This document shows, one piece after another, positions 10,982 to 23,889 of a DNA stretch of 64,000 bases. Positions within the stretch are counted from its first letter, which is position 1. Each line of letters starts with the position of its first letter. Origin of the DNA: Chenopodium formosanum (lineage: Eukaryota > Streptophyta > Magnoliopsida > Caryophyllales > Amaranthaceae); contig CM044879.1 in the NCBI GenBank assembly GCA_024500155.1, positions 21,486,572 to 21,550,571 of the forward strand, written 5' to 3'. A program made the translations under genes and the position numbers. The notes beneath the pieces were generated by a model that searched no databases, was not told where the DNA came from, and was given only the letters and a program-made list of their open reading frames with translations.

Positions 10982-13180
10982 AAGGCAGGGCTAAGCACAA
11001 GGTACACCAATGATTTGAGGCACCTTTTGTAGCTGCATCATATCACTTTCACCCTTCAAATATACATCCTTTCTTGATAAACCACTTTGAGACTCGTCTA
11101 ACGATAGACTTTCATTTTTTTAACCCACATCTACCTGACCTTGGGATGTGATAGTGTGCAATATATGCAGTTTTTAAATAACAAAAGCTTGAGTGATTTT
11201 ACAAAAAAAATTAAAATAAACAAAAAATAATAAAAGTGTACAAAAAGGGCAAGTATTCCAATGTCATTGATATGAACATGTCTTTGACATGAGCACGTGT
11301 CAGATTGCGTTTCTTATCGAGTGCTCATTACCGTACCTAAGAAACACGAATGCCAAGTGAGTAATAGACCGCATGATCGGGATTGCTCACATTTATAAAA
11401 AAGATTCGAATAAACAAAAAGCAAAAAAGAGAGAAGAGAGTTAAAAAAAATAAACACAAGAAAGAGAGTAAAAAAGTGAGAAACCTCGAGCATACAAAAA
11501 AGATTCAAAAGCAAGGTTGCACACCTTGGGGGCTTACTTTGGGTCTTGATCCTTTATCCCCTTCTTCTTCTACCTTTAGCATAACCACGTTACAACACTT
11601 CAAATACCTCTTTGAGGTTTACACACATTTGCGCGAGGTTTGGCTAGAGCTACGTTCGGCCTGATTCCTAACAGATACGTAGGCAACCTCACATTGAGGT
11701 GCGACCGTAATAATCATGCATTCATTCATTCACATACATATTCACGCATAATCATATCAAGGGATCTCCAATGCTCATTCCGATCCACTTAAGAGCTAGA
11801 CTTGGGGGCTTGATCCCTACATCATTAGCTTACCTAGTAGAAGAGTCACCATTATTTGACTCTTTTCAAAATATTTTTCCATACACTTAGCCTTTGCAGC
11901 CTAACTTTAGTGACACTTTCACACACATCACGGATACATGACCAAATAATCCTTCTTTTAGGAACCCTTTGTCATGAAATCTTAACACAACGATGAAGCA
12001 TGCCTTGTCATATCAAAATCACTCATCACTCGTAATCATCATCGCATTACAAAGTATGAAGTACTTAGCCTCCTTGCCTAAGTTTCCTCAATACTTTCAT
12101 CATCAAGTCAACAATTAGGATAATCTTTGCACCATGAGATACAACGATCAACACATACATTTGACTAAACTCATTCAACATGCACCGCAAACAATCAAAC
12201 CACACTTGATTCCTTTTTCACGTCTTTCTTTTTCGGGAGAAAGTCGGTACCCTCCACAAAAATGATGGAAAATTTTTTGCTTATTGGAGTCACACAAGCA
12301 CAATCACAGTACAATGCACACACGAGTCATGTGCGTTGAGTCATCATTGAGTAAAGTTCCCACCTTGAGTCGTATGTGCAAAAAACACATTGATTCGAAT
12401 AGAGTCCACACACGTGTGTCGAAACACATTAAGACGAGTTGATTTAAACGCATTGAGTCACACAATGAGTCAAACAACACCAAGCCTTGGGTCAACCCCC
12501 ATGATAATTATAAACATAAGCAAAGTCCTATAATCCAAAATATAAAAGCAGGTACACTAAATCCAAAGCTGAACGAGCAGAAAAAGCTATTACTTGGATC
12601 AAGCGCATTGCAAAATTAATAACGCAGCACGATGCACCCCAATGCAGCACGATGCACCTTGGCGCAACACGAAGCTCCCTGATGCAGCACGATGCACCCT
12701 GACATGGCGCAATATATTGTGTCGATGTACGACAGAACTGTCGCTGTGCGATGGCTCTAATTTGACCGCGTCAACCTTGATGGTCTCCAATTGGATTGGT
12801 TGGTACGTGACTAATCAATTTGAGCCTTTTGATGAGTATTTGAGCAAATTGATAGATATTTGATTGGTAATCGACCCGATTACATTCTTAATTGATGATC
12901 GGCCTGATGACGATCATATTAAATGAACACCTTTGATTAGTAGTCAACACGATTACAACTTGATTGATGATCAGCCTGATGACGATCAAATTATTGATTG
13001 AACATATTTGAAACATTTAAGTAGTGATTGATTATAATCACAAAGAACTTCTAGGATGGAAGATTTCTATAAATCAATTTGAATACTTTAAGAATCTTAT
13101 ATATGATTCTTAAGATGAATTTTCCAAAGATGGAAAGGTCAATTACTTCTAGGAGTAAGGACAAGAAAATCTGAAGACTG
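10982..13180 (+). other. Non-coding internal region of element A
   Basis: Aligns with 54340-56160 of element G. No coding region supported. At 12620-12690 the motif GCAGCACGATGCACC is repeated three times, followed by CGACAGAACTGTCG-type inverted repeats up to about 12750. Confidence 0.7.
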
Positions 13181-13480
13181 AAGATGAAGAAGCCTTCAAT
13201 AGGAGGCTCTAAGATTAAAGGGTCTCTTGCTTGGATTTGAGAAGGACGGTTCGAGATGAAGCGGTCTTTGATAGCTTTCACTATGATTAGGGAGGTTATC
13301 ATTTGATTTAAGAGAAGGGCGGTTTGAGATGAAGCGGTCTTCAATAGCTTTCACTACGATTGGGGAGGTCATCATTTGATTTAAGAGAAGAACTGTTCAA
13401 GATGTAGCGGTCTTCGATAGCTTTCGCTATGATTGAGGAAGTTATCATTTGATTTGAGAATATAGCACGAGATGGGCAAT
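13181..13480 (+). repeat. 73-bp tandem repeats in the 3' region of element A
   Basis: The phrase GCGGTCTTCGATAGCTTTC recurs at 13261, 13334 and 13407, an exact 73-bp spacing, with degenerate units on both sides. The array is interrupted by element C and continues at 22939-23230 in a more diverged form. Element G carries a different array in the equivalent place. Confidence 0.85.
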
Positions 13481-13485
13481 CTTTG

Positions 13486-15116
13486 TGATGGGAGGAAGAA
13501 TGGTAGGTCGTTGGGCTACCACCCCACCCAATCAAACAATATTTATAACTCAACAAACCCCTATGAAGTGTAGTGGTAAGTCAAGGTCGAACCCAAAGGA
13601 ATGGAGGTTGAATGTATATTTCCTAGTGTCAAGCTACTCCGAAATCAAGTAGGGGTTTATGGTAGAAACTAGAGCTAAGCTAGGCAATGCAAAAGCTTGT
13701 ACTAATCAAATGCAAAGGCACTAGGGGAATGGATCCACATGCATCAACAATGAAGTTCAATCAACTTGGGAAATCAACCAATCAAGTCAAGCAATGTGAG
13801 GGAAAACCGAAATTGCAACCAAAAGAGCACATCATGCTATTCTCCTAGAGGTCTAATTAGCGCCAACTACATCGAACACTAGCTAGGAAACATCACAAGA
13901 TATCTCAATCAAGTAAATGTAAGCCACAAATCAATGGTCCATATCAATGTGAACTCACAATGCAATCTAGTGTGAATAACAAGGGTGATCAAGCCTAATC
14001 AAGCACACACATGCACAAAATCAATCAACCAATTTAATCACATTATCAACTCAATCAATTTCCCCCAAATTAATCTCAATTTATCATCAATACATGCTTC
14101 ACCACTACCCTAGCAATAAAACTACTCACAATCCATGAAAAACATCAAAATCAAAGCTAAACTAATCATCATACCCAAATTCATCAATTGAAATCAACAA
14201 ATTCAATCCAAATCAATCAAACTATTAATCAACCAAATCAAACAACAATACTAATGAAATCAAACATTAAATTGCATTAAAGAGTAAAGAATCCTTACAA
14301 ACTTGATAGAAATCAAATCAAATGTAGCAATCTTCAATCATCAATCATCAAACCCACATTTTCTCTCTCTAAAAAGCTAAGAACTAGTGTTTTTTCTCTC
14401 TCTAAGATCTAATCTAATCTAATTCTAACTAATGAAGATCTAATTCTCTCTAAAAATGGAAGGAAATAACTATATATAAAAAGGGGAAGATAGGATTGAC
14501 GTTCAAAAATAGACCCACGCCGGTGCGGGCGCTCGGAGGAGAGAGAGAAGTGCGCACGGGACACACCCAAAAAGGTGCGCCCGCACACACCTCATGTGCG
14601 GCCGCACACGACATATGTGCGGCCGCACACTCCCCGAGTGCACCCGCACATAACTGGCAAGCCCCCTCTTCTTCTCTTCGTCCTAGCTCATGAGGTGAGG
14701 ACACCTTTGATGATGGTGATGGAGGACAAGGTAGGCAGCAACTATCTTGGAATTCTTGAAGAATATAAGCCATGAAAAGAGCATATACAAGGCCTTGAAG
14801 CATGCTCCTTGGATCCCCCTTTGACTTGAAACTCTTTGCACAAGCATTAGGCATGAAAAACAATGAAAGACCATGGAGAGGAAGCTCGGGAATTCTTGGA
14901 CAATCAATCATAACCTACAAATAAGAGAGAAAAAGCAAATAAAAGGGAAAAACAACAAATAAACTATAAAATGCACAAAAAAGAGAAACTAACTATGAAA
15001 AGCATAAAATGAAGAAAATAAGAATAAAACTAAGGAAAACTAAAGAAAAGAGTAATAAAATGAAATGAAATTCATCCAAAAAGAGATCAAATGAGTGCCA
15101 TAAATGTCACTCATCA
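13486..15116 (-). repeat. 3' LTR of element C
   Basis: 1631 bp; on the minus strand it starts TGATGAGTGAC and ends CTCCCATCA. GC palindrome block at 14519-14655; reversed TATA box at 14470-14478. A purine tract (reverse of AATTCCTCCAAGCT) abuts it at 15117. Confidence 0.95.
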
Positions 15117-15812
15117 AATTCCTCCAAGCTAAACTTTTGCTCGTCCTCGAGCAAAACAAAGCAAGAAAGATCAAGGATGAAAAATTTATTGAAAAATGAA
15201 AAAGAAAGACTCAAGATAAGAATATACACTAAGACTCACTGTCGTAGGAATCACGGTTGCTTTTAGCTACAACAAGCCCTTTAAACCCCAAAGTCGCCTA
15301 TGAGGACGAGTGAGGTCTCGTAAGGGTATCCTAAGAGTTTGACCCATAACTCTCCACCAAACATCAATAAGGCAAACCATGAAAATAAAAGAAAAGAAAA
15401 TGAAAACAAACCTTTGCGAAATGAACTCACATAAAGACTATAATGCAAATGAATGAAAATCTTTCTCAAGTAGTTAAGGTATGCACTTTTCAAGATATCT
15501 AAGGTTGATTGAAACATAGGGTATACTAGGCATAGGAACTAGACATCACAATCCACGTTCATCCCAAACAATCTTACCGCGTTCTCCCCACTAATCTCAA
15601 ATCTCCCCTTAGTGAGTATCCCAATGATTCCTCGAAGGAACCGGAGAAATAATTATATTTAGGCTACTCGACAATCTCGACTATGCATCCCCTTTCCTTA
15701 GGCAATGACCCATGATGCCCTCCCCCGAATAGTGACTCAACTATCTAGGTCGAAAGGTCTTTCCCCAAGGTTGTAACGTAAGGCATAAAGGGTGAAGGTA
15801 GGCTAAAATTTA

Positions 15813-16068
15813 AAATTTGGTGATTTTCCTAAAAACTGAAGCAAAAGGGTGATCAATCCTTAACACCACAATCAAGAAATTACCAAACAAAAACAACACC
15901 CCCAAGCTTACTTGAAGCTATACTCACAAAGAAATATATAAAATTTGGTGATTTTCCTAAAAAGTGAAGCAAAAGGGTGATCAATCCTTAACACCACAAT
16001 CAAGAAATTACCAAACAAAAACAACACCCCCAAGCTTACTTGAAGCTATACTCACAAAGAAATATATA
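15813..16068. repeat. 128-bp tandem duplication in element C
   Basis: 15813-15940 is repeated almost exactly at 15941-16068. The unit contains a reversed polypurine-like motif (CCCCCAAGCTTAC). Element B has the sequence once. Confidence 0.9.
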
Positions 16069-17732
16069 CAAAAAGCGTACACGCTTCTCACACTTCTCCC
16101 CCAAGCTAAAATGAAGCATTGTCTTCAATTCTTAGAAGGAGAAAAGAATACATCAAAATATTTTTGAATTTTTCATTTTTTCAATTTTTGTGTTGTTTTT
16201 TTTATTTGAATTTGCAATGTCCATGCCTTCTACTTGATTCGGACGGCTTTTTCTATTATGCAACTTATTAGTCCATGCCTTTTATGAAGTAGGACAGCTT
16301 TTTCTCAAACATTTGCCATTATTCACAAAGAAAATGATATCACGAACTTGCATTCATAAAAACCAAAACTCCAACTCATCTACCACAAACTCCATCTCAA
16401 AAGATCATTTTGCTTCACAAAAACCAAGAAAAGTAGAAAAAGAAACAAAAGGTCAAAGAACTAAAAATGTGGCTTGAAAAGAAAGGATAAGGCTCCAATG
16501 GTTGCAAGAAGGCAAATGTAAACCCAAAAATAAAGAAAATAACAAAATATAACAAAAATGAAAAATACCACCCCGAAAAATGTGTCTTTGTCCTTCCTAG
16601 ATAGTTCGGTCTCGGGTTTAAGAATCATACATCAAGCTTTATTAGATTAGGTTTGCATAGCCAAGGATCCACGCCGCTCATACAAAGAATGTTGAAGGCT
16701 AGAAAAACAAGTAACCTCACAAGGATTTGGCAAAAACTCACTAATGGTGTCGAATTGACTATAGGGAGCAACTACCAACATGCCACAAACAAGTAGAATC
16801 CGGCTTCATGATCCTCCTAGTTCAAACCAACTACCCTAGCATACACCTATCCTAGAGTCAACCAAACATAGTCTCAAACCGTGCATACCTTTACAACCTA
16901 GGAAGAAAATCATGCAAAAGACAAGTCTAATGTACAAAGTCCAATTCAAAAGAAAAATGAAAAATAAGGCCTAAAAATCAAACCACATATAAAAAGAAAA
17001 ATAAAAGAAAATAAAAGAAAATGAAAATAAAAGAAAATGAAAGCAAAGAATTGGAGACATAGAAGAAGAAAATAGGAGAAATAATATGAAATGGACTAGA
17101 AAGCAAGTTAAACACATAAGAATCCCAAACAACAAACAAGTGATCGATCGACATCATCATCATCGATCCCAAACACATTACGTGTTAACAAGCATCCATC
17201 CTCGAACCATTCAACTTCCCCTAAACTAATCCTATTCTATACAACCAAGAAAAATAAAAAGAAAAATAAGAAAGATCTCACCGGGCTCCAAGCTTAGCAA
17301 AAATAAACGAAGCAAGTAGAAACCACCTCGTTGCATTCCATATCTAAAAGCTTCTTCAAGAAACCAAGTGAGAAAAAGAAATATAAAAGAAACTATAAAC
17401 AAAGAAGATGGTTAGTAACTTCAAAATAAAGGAAAGAAAACAACAAATAAAAGGAAACTAAACTAAGCAAAAAGTATATACAACTAAGGGAAATAAAAGC
17501 TAAACTAATCAAAGAATAAAAAGAATAAAAGAAAAGAAACTAAGAAAGCAAGAAAGTGACTAAACTAACTAAAGAACTAAACTAAAAATTGAAGGATTTT
17601 GATGGAGAATGAGGAGGGATTGAGATGCGCACGAGCGAGGAGGGTTTGAGAGGGAGTGCGCGAGGTAGGAGATGAGGAATGAGGGAATGAATGAAAGAAG
17701 AAGGAAGAAGAAATAAAAGGGCATGGCTACAG

Positions 17733-17816
17733 GGGGCGTGCGGCCGCACCTGTAGCCTGTGCGCCCGCACACGCAAGGTGTGCGCCCGCACACACCTGAT
17801 GTGCGGCCGCACCTTG
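17733..17816. promoter_or_regulatory. Internal GC palindrome block of element C
   Basis: Two GTGCGGCCGCAC palindromes and two GTGCGCCCGCAC variants, the same motif family as in this element's LTRs but about 2.6 kb inside the element. Confidence 0.55.
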
Positions 17817-18310
17817 CTGTGCTTCTCCGTTCTTTCTTTTCCTCTTATTTTTGATACTTACTGACCACTTGGGTGCGCACATGGATCATGATGGTGATGA
17901 GGAACACCATAGGCAGTAGCTAAATACATTTTTAAAGAGCTCAAAGTTAAAGATTCATGTGCTCACCACAAAAACTCACTAAGTATCAACTTCCTCCAAC
18001 CTTTAAAACATGAAATTCCTATCTTACCTCTCTAAAATTCTTACCCCTTTTACCTCAAATTTCGATTGGAATCGAACAAAATATGATATGTGCCACGAAC
18101 ACCTTCCATTCACCATGCATTCTTGAAGAAATCCAATCCCGCAAAGTTCATTCCTAAAAATCCAAAAAAGTAGAAAAGTGAAAGAAAAAGAAAAAGTAAT
18201 AAAAGAAACAAAAACAAGAAAACTCAAAAATCAAAAAGAAAAGTTAGAATCTCCGGGTTGCCTCCCGGGAAGCGCTTGCTTAAGGTTCTAAGCTCGACCC
18301 TTCCTCCAAA

Positions 18311-21269
18311 TCATGGAGGGTCAAAGAACACCACCTTTTTCAAGGTAGTAGAAAGAGCAAATTTCTCTTCAACTTCTAGCAACTTCTCGTTGTTGCTTGA
18401 TGAGATTTCATACAAAGACTTTTCAAATGCAAACTTTTCTTTCCACAACTTCTTTCTCTTTCTCTTTTTCTTAGAAGCTCGTGCTCTTTTCTTTGCCTTG
18501 TTTTTCTTTGTAAATGGTTCTTCACCATCTAAACTCATAGAAACATCACCTTCATCTTGAGGATATAGTTCAAACCAATGTGGAATGTCAACTTCCTTCT
18601 CATCCATAAGCTTGGGAATCATCACTTTATCTTCACTAACCTTCTTGCAATCACAACTCAAAAGCACATCATCATAATTCTCAAGAAAATCGTTATGTGA
18701 AGAATCAATAATGCTTACATCATCAATAAGGCGAGGGGAATTAACACACATAATTCCTTTTACAAGAGACAAAGACTCATGTGTTGGTTTCAAATCAAAA
18801 CTTTCCTCATTCTTACCATTTCTCAAGGTAATACAACCTCTCTTAACATCTATCAAGGCTCCCGAGGTGGCTAAGAAAGGTCTTCCTAAGATGATAGGGA
18901 TATGGTCATCTTCCGCAATCTCAAGCACAATGAAATCAACGGGAATGGTGAACTCTCCTATCTTGAGAGGAACATCCTCAACTCTCCCCTTTGGAAACTT
19001 AATAGACCGATCGGCCAATTGAAGGGTCATATTGGATGGAAGGAGTTCACCTAGCTTAAGTTTCTTAAAAACGGGAATAAGGCATGATACTAACACTAGC
19101 ACCTAGATCACAAAGAGCATTTTGGAACAATTTTCCTTTGATTTTGCAAGGTACGGAGAAATTTCCGGGATCCTTCAACTTTTGGGGTAGGTCATTTTGA
19201 ATAAAGGCACTAAAACACTCCCTTAGATTCACCGGTTCCACCAAATTGCAATCTCTCTTACCGCTCAAAATTTCCTTAAGAAACTTAGCATAGTTTGGCA
19301 TTTGTTCTACAACATCGGTAAAAGGAAGAGTAAGATGAAGTTGCTTAAGCATGTCGATGAATTTCCCAAATTGCTCATCTAATTTATGCCTATTGTGCTT
19401 TTGGGGGTAAGGAAGTCTAGGTTTGTAAACCTCATCTTGCTTTTGCTCTTTCTCCTTAGGCTTATCATTGGAATCCTCACTCATCTTGCTAGGCTCTTCA
19501 TTCTTATTCTCTTCACTCGAATCATTCTCTTTTTCACTCTCCTTACTCTTCCTAGGAGCACTCTCTTTAAGGACCTTACCACTCCTAGTGGTCATAGCAC
19601 ACATCGGTTCCCTAGAATCAACTTCTTGTGAGGGTAAAGGAGATGGACTAGCACAATCTTTCAAAGGGTTGGCTAGTTGAACAATTTGGTTCTCAAGCAT
19701 CTTTCCATGAGTAAATAAGACCTCAAACATTTTATTACAAGACAATGTGAATTAATTCAATATCTTAGATTGATCCATCATAAAATTTTCTAGCCTATTC
19801 AATTGGGATTGTTGAGTAAAGAAATCATCACCTTGGCTTTGAGTCTTTGGAGTAATTTGGGGTGGGGTATCTCTTTGAACATCATTTTGAAAATCTCCCC
19901 TACCTTGATTACTCCAATTACCCTTACCATGATTTTGGCCGGAATTTTGATTATGGTTACCATAACCTTGGTTATGATCCCCATATTCTTGGCCATGGCT
20001 TTGATCATTACAACAAAAGTTATTATGGTTACCACAAAATCCTTGGGTCACACGGTTACTATAACCACTCTTTTGGTTGTAATTATCATAGCTCCCATGA
20101 TTGTGATAATTCTTATTCCCAACAATCTTTTGAGCATTAAATCAAGGTCCAAAATCATTATTATAATCACAATTCACATGCACATTCTCATATCCATCAT
20201 ATCTATCACAAGGAACAATGGGGCAATTAGAAGCATCATGATCATTCTTTCTACACATATCACAAACCAAGCATTCTCTAATCATGCAACAATAAGCAAA
20301 AAGATGGTTAGAGTAGGAAGATGTACCTCTCCCCTTAAATTGGGAGGGAAGACTAGAAGCTTGTGAAGGACTCTCGAGCTTGTTCTTGAGAGAATTCACC
20401 TCCTTTCCTAACTCCGAGACCATTGTGGACAATTCGTTGATGACATAAGATTGATCGGTTGAGCAACTTGTGATTACCGATTCCCTCTCTACATCATGCC
20501 AATCCATGTAATTCCTTACCACATCATCTATTACATCCACAACCTCTTCTTCCGTCTTGTTCATGATTGGCCCTCCGGCTCCGGCATCTAGGCTCGATCT
20601 ACCTTGAAAGCTCAAACCAATATAGAAGATTTGGATCACTTGGTATGTTGGAATTCCGTGGTGAGGGCATTCCCTTTGGTAGTCCTTGTACCTCTCCCAT
20701 GCTTCATAGAGATTCTCTCTAGGCAATTGCTTAAAACTTTGGATTAAGGCTCTAGCCTCCGCCGTCTTCTTTGGTGGGTAGAAACGGGACAAGAAAGCTT
20801 TTGTGACATCATCCCATGTCTTCAAGGAATAGGGCTTCACTTCTTTGTCTAGCCATTCCAAAGATCTTCCTATGAGAGAGAAAGGGAACAACTTAAGGCG
20901 TATAAACTCTTGAGAAACTCCATTGACATTGATAGTGTTGCAATATTTTTCAAACTCCTTAAGATGGTTCAATGGGCTCTCATTCTTAGCCCCACTATAT
21001 TGTCTCCTCTCAATTAGGGTGACCATTGCCGGCCGAATTTCAAAGTCGTTTGCCGGTGTTGTAGGTAGAGCTATGCCGCTCTCAAACCTATATGCACCGG
21101 GCACTCCTAGTTCCTTCAAGGCAACTCTTGGATGTTCTCCCATGACTTGGGATCTATGCATACAAAACTTAAAGAAAATATTAGTAGCACGGCTACAAGT
21201 GTAGCCTAAAGTGTAAAATCTTTTAGTATTTTGCAAATAAAGTGGAATAGACTCAACAACAATATGCAC
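18311..21269 (-). pseudogene. Athila-type gag-protease, broken
   Basis: Read 21269 to 18311. The first segment (375 codons, to 20142) has the retrotransposon Gag core (WLDKEVKPYSLKTWDDV, then FLSRFYPP) and a zinc-knuckle-like CDMCRKNDHDASNC. An in-frame TGA at about 20142 and a TAA at about 19752 split the Asn/Gly-rich middle. The next segment (19745-19065) is Lys/Glu-rich and enters an aspartic protease region reading CDLGASVSIMP, where Thr of the usual DTG is Leu. A frameshift near 19075 moves the protease continuation (KKLKLGELLP, then IPIILGRPFL) to another frame ending at 18311. The protein was probably a Gag-protease polyprotein; no RT follows. The true start may be the internal Met before GEHPRVALKELG. 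Confidence 0.85.
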
Positions 21270-21281
21270 TCAAAGCACCAT

Positions 21282-21299
21282 TCCCCGGCAACAACGCCA
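21282..21299 (-). other. Primer-binding site of element C
   Basis: On the minus strand TGGCGTTGTTGCCGGGGA, 3 nt inside the 5' LTR. It differs from the element B site at two positions. Confidence 0.8.
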
Positions 21300-21302
21300 T
21301 TT

Positions 21303-22933
21303 TGATGGGAGGAAGAACGGTAGGTCGTTGGGCTACCACCCCACCCAATCAAACAATATTTATAACTCAACAAACCCCTATGAAGTGTAGTGGTAAGTCA
21401 AGGTCGAACCCAAAGGAATGGAGGTTGAATGTATATTGCCTAGTGTCAAGCTACTCCGAAATCAAGTAGGGGTTTATGGTAGAAACTAGAGCTAAGCTAG
21501 GCAATGCAAAAGATTTTACTAATCAAATGCAAAGGCACTAGGGGAATGGATCCACATGCATCAACAATGAAGTTCAATCAACTTGGGAAATCAACCAATC
21601 AAGTCAAGCAATGTGAGGGAAAACCGAAATTGCAACCAAAAGAGCACATCATGCTATTCTCCTAGAGGTCTAATTAGCGCCAACTACATCGAACACTAGC
21701 TAGGAAACATCACAAGATATCTCAATCGAGTAAATGTAAGCCACAAATCAATGGTCCATATCAATGTGAACTCACAATGCAATCTAGTGTGAATAACAAG
21801 GGTGATCAAGCCTAATCAAGCACACACATGCACAAAATCAATCAACCAATTTAATCACATTATCAACTCAATCAATTTCCCCCAAATTAATCTCTATTCA
21901 TCATCAATACATGCTTCACCACTACCCTAGCAATAAAACTACTCACAATCCATGAAAAACATTAAAATCAAAGCTAAAATAATCATCATATCCAAATTCA
22001 TCAATTGAAATCAACAAATTCAATCCAAATCAATCAAACTATTAATCAACCAAATAAAACAACAATACTAATGAAATCAAACATTAAATTGCATTAAAGA
22101 GTAAAGAATCCTTACAAACTTGATAGAAATCAAATCAAATGTAGCAATCTTCAATCATCAATCATCAAACCCACATTTTCTCTCTCTAAAAAGCTAAGAA
22201 CTAGTGTTTTTTCTCTCTATAAGATCTAATCTAATCTAATTCTAACTAATGAAGATCTAATTCTCTCTAAAAATGGAAGGAAATAACTATATATACAAAG
22301 GGGAAGATAGGATTGACGTCCAAAAATAGACCCACGCCGGTGCGGGCGCTCGGAGGAGAGAGAGAAGTGCGCACGGGACACACCCAAAAAGGTGCGCCCG
22401 CACACACCTCATGTGCGGCCGAACACGACATATGTGCGGCCGCACACTTCCCGAGTGCGCCCGCACATAACTGGCAAGCCCCCTCTTCTTCTCTTCGTCC
22501 TAGCTCATGAGGTGCGGACACCTTTGATGATGGTGATGGAGGACAAGGTAGGCAGCAACTATCTTGGAATTCTTGAAGAATATAAGCCATGAAAAGAGCA
22601 TATACAAGGCCTTGAAGCATGCTCCTTGGATCCCCCTTTGACTTGAAACTCTTTGCACAAGCATTAGGCATGAAAAACAATGAAAGACCATGGAGAGGAA
22701 GCTCGGGAATTCTTGGACAATCAATCATAACCTACAAATAAGAGAGAAAAAGCAAATAAAAGGGAAAAACAACAAATAAACTATAAAATGCACAAAAAAG
22801 AGAAACTAACTATGAAAAGCATAAAATGAAGAAAATAAGAATAAAACTAAGGAAAACTAAAGAAAAGAGTAATAAAATGAAATGAAATTTATCCAAAAAG
22901 AGATCAAATGAGTGCCATAAATGTCACTCATCA
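21303..22933 (-). repeat. 5' LTR of element C
   Basis: 1631 bp, same length as the partner LTR. GC palindrome block at 22336-22470, one palindrome damaged by a C-to-A change; reversed TATA box at 22287-22295. Confidence 0.95.
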
Positions 22934-22938
22934 CTTTG

Positions 22939-23556
22939 ATAGCTTTCGCTAAGATTGTGGAAGTTGTCACCCAGAATTGAGAAGATAGCACGAGATGGGC
23001 AGTCTTCGACGGCTTTCGCTAAGAGTGTGGGGGTTGTCACCTTGCATTGAGAAGAAGGCACGAGATGGGCGGTATTCGATGACGTTCGCTATGATTATGG
23101 AAGTCACCACCAAGATTTGAGAAGAACGATTCGTGATCAAGCGGTCTTCAACGACATTTGCTATGATAGTGAAAGTTGTCACCTTGATGCAAGAAAATAG
23201 CTCGTGATGTATCAGCGATGTTAGACGATGTTCCCTAGCTTATGAAAGATTGTCACAGCAAGAATTGAAGACAGCTACAAGCAGAGCAGTCTTCGGCAAT
23301 ATCCCTTGGCTTGAGGAAGGTCATCACAACAACATGCAACAAAAAATCAGTTACTGCAAAGACGTGTGATCGGTGGTGCAAGATACGCGTTTCTTAACTC
23401 TTTTATCTGTTTAACTAACGCTAGTTTGCAGGTATCGGCGTTACAAAAATGATTTAGGATTGCAGAATGTTCTGATTCATTCTCCGTCCTTATAGCTACT
23501 TTGACTTTTGTTTTCGAAACTTGCGTTTCTCCGAACTTATTCAAAGTGGGGGCTTC
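22939..23556 (+). repeat. End of internal region of element A with diverged tandem repeats
   Basis: 22939-23230 continues the 73-bp array (GATAGCTTTCGCTA units, GCACGAGATGGGC). 23340-23556 matches 57180-57412 of element G and ends in the polypurine tract AAAGTGGGGGCTTC before the 3' LTR. Confidence 0.8.
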
Positions 23557-23889
23557 TGTAGACACCTGATTGTGTCTCCCCAAGAACCAAACAGAGTGAT
23601 GAATATCTTTTACGTCATTGATTATCAAACAAGGAGAAATGTGAAAGAGCTTCGTGTAATGCAGTCGTTTTAAAAAAAAAATACTTCTTTTTGTTTTCAA
23701 AAATATTTCTTTTCGTTCCTTGTTTATGAAAAACATCCAGCCCAATTTAGTTTGGTCCATGACAAGGGTCCATAATAGTGTAGTTGGATGGGTTTGAAAA
23801 GAGCTTTCCAACGATTTATTATAAGCCCAATTCCGATGAATAATGATAAGGTTATGGCCAAAATACTAAACTGGGCCCAAACCGGATTT
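23557..23889 (+). repeat. 3' LTR of element A, first part
   Basis: Begins TGTAGACACC after a polypurine tract and matches the G LTR up to the shared block TTTCCAACGAT...TTATAAGCCC. Interrupted by solo LTR D after the target site GATTT. The remainder is only 27780-27796. Confidence 0.9.

Larger units (their letters stand above)
15117..18310 (-). other. Non-coding 3' half of element C
   Basis: Matches the non-coding half of element B. It holds a tandem duplication (15813-16068), several reversed AGCTTGGGG motifs, purine-rich stretches and a second GC palindrome block (17733-17816). No coding region supported. Confidence 0.75.
13486..22933 (-). mobile_element. Athila-like gag-protease element C, minus orientation
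   Basis: Inserted into the tandem repeats of element A. The target duplication CTTTG is at 13481-13485 and 22934-22938. Both LTRs are exactly 1631 bp (13486-15116 and 21303-22933); I count roughly 20 mismatches by eye (about 1.2%), so it is the youngest complete element here. It encodes gag and an aspartic protease region with stops and a frameshift, then about 3.2 kb of non-coding DNA. RT, RNase H and integrase are missing. Confidence 0.95.

Noticed and set aside
13181..13480. CRISPR-like regular repeats
   Set aside because: Units are directly adjacent with no unique spacers and lie in a plant retrotransposon; an ordinary tandem array.
19803..20366. 187-codon plus-strand frame
   Set aside because: Antisense to the gag of element C; repetitive Ile/Thr composition mirrors the Asn/Gly-rich gag region.
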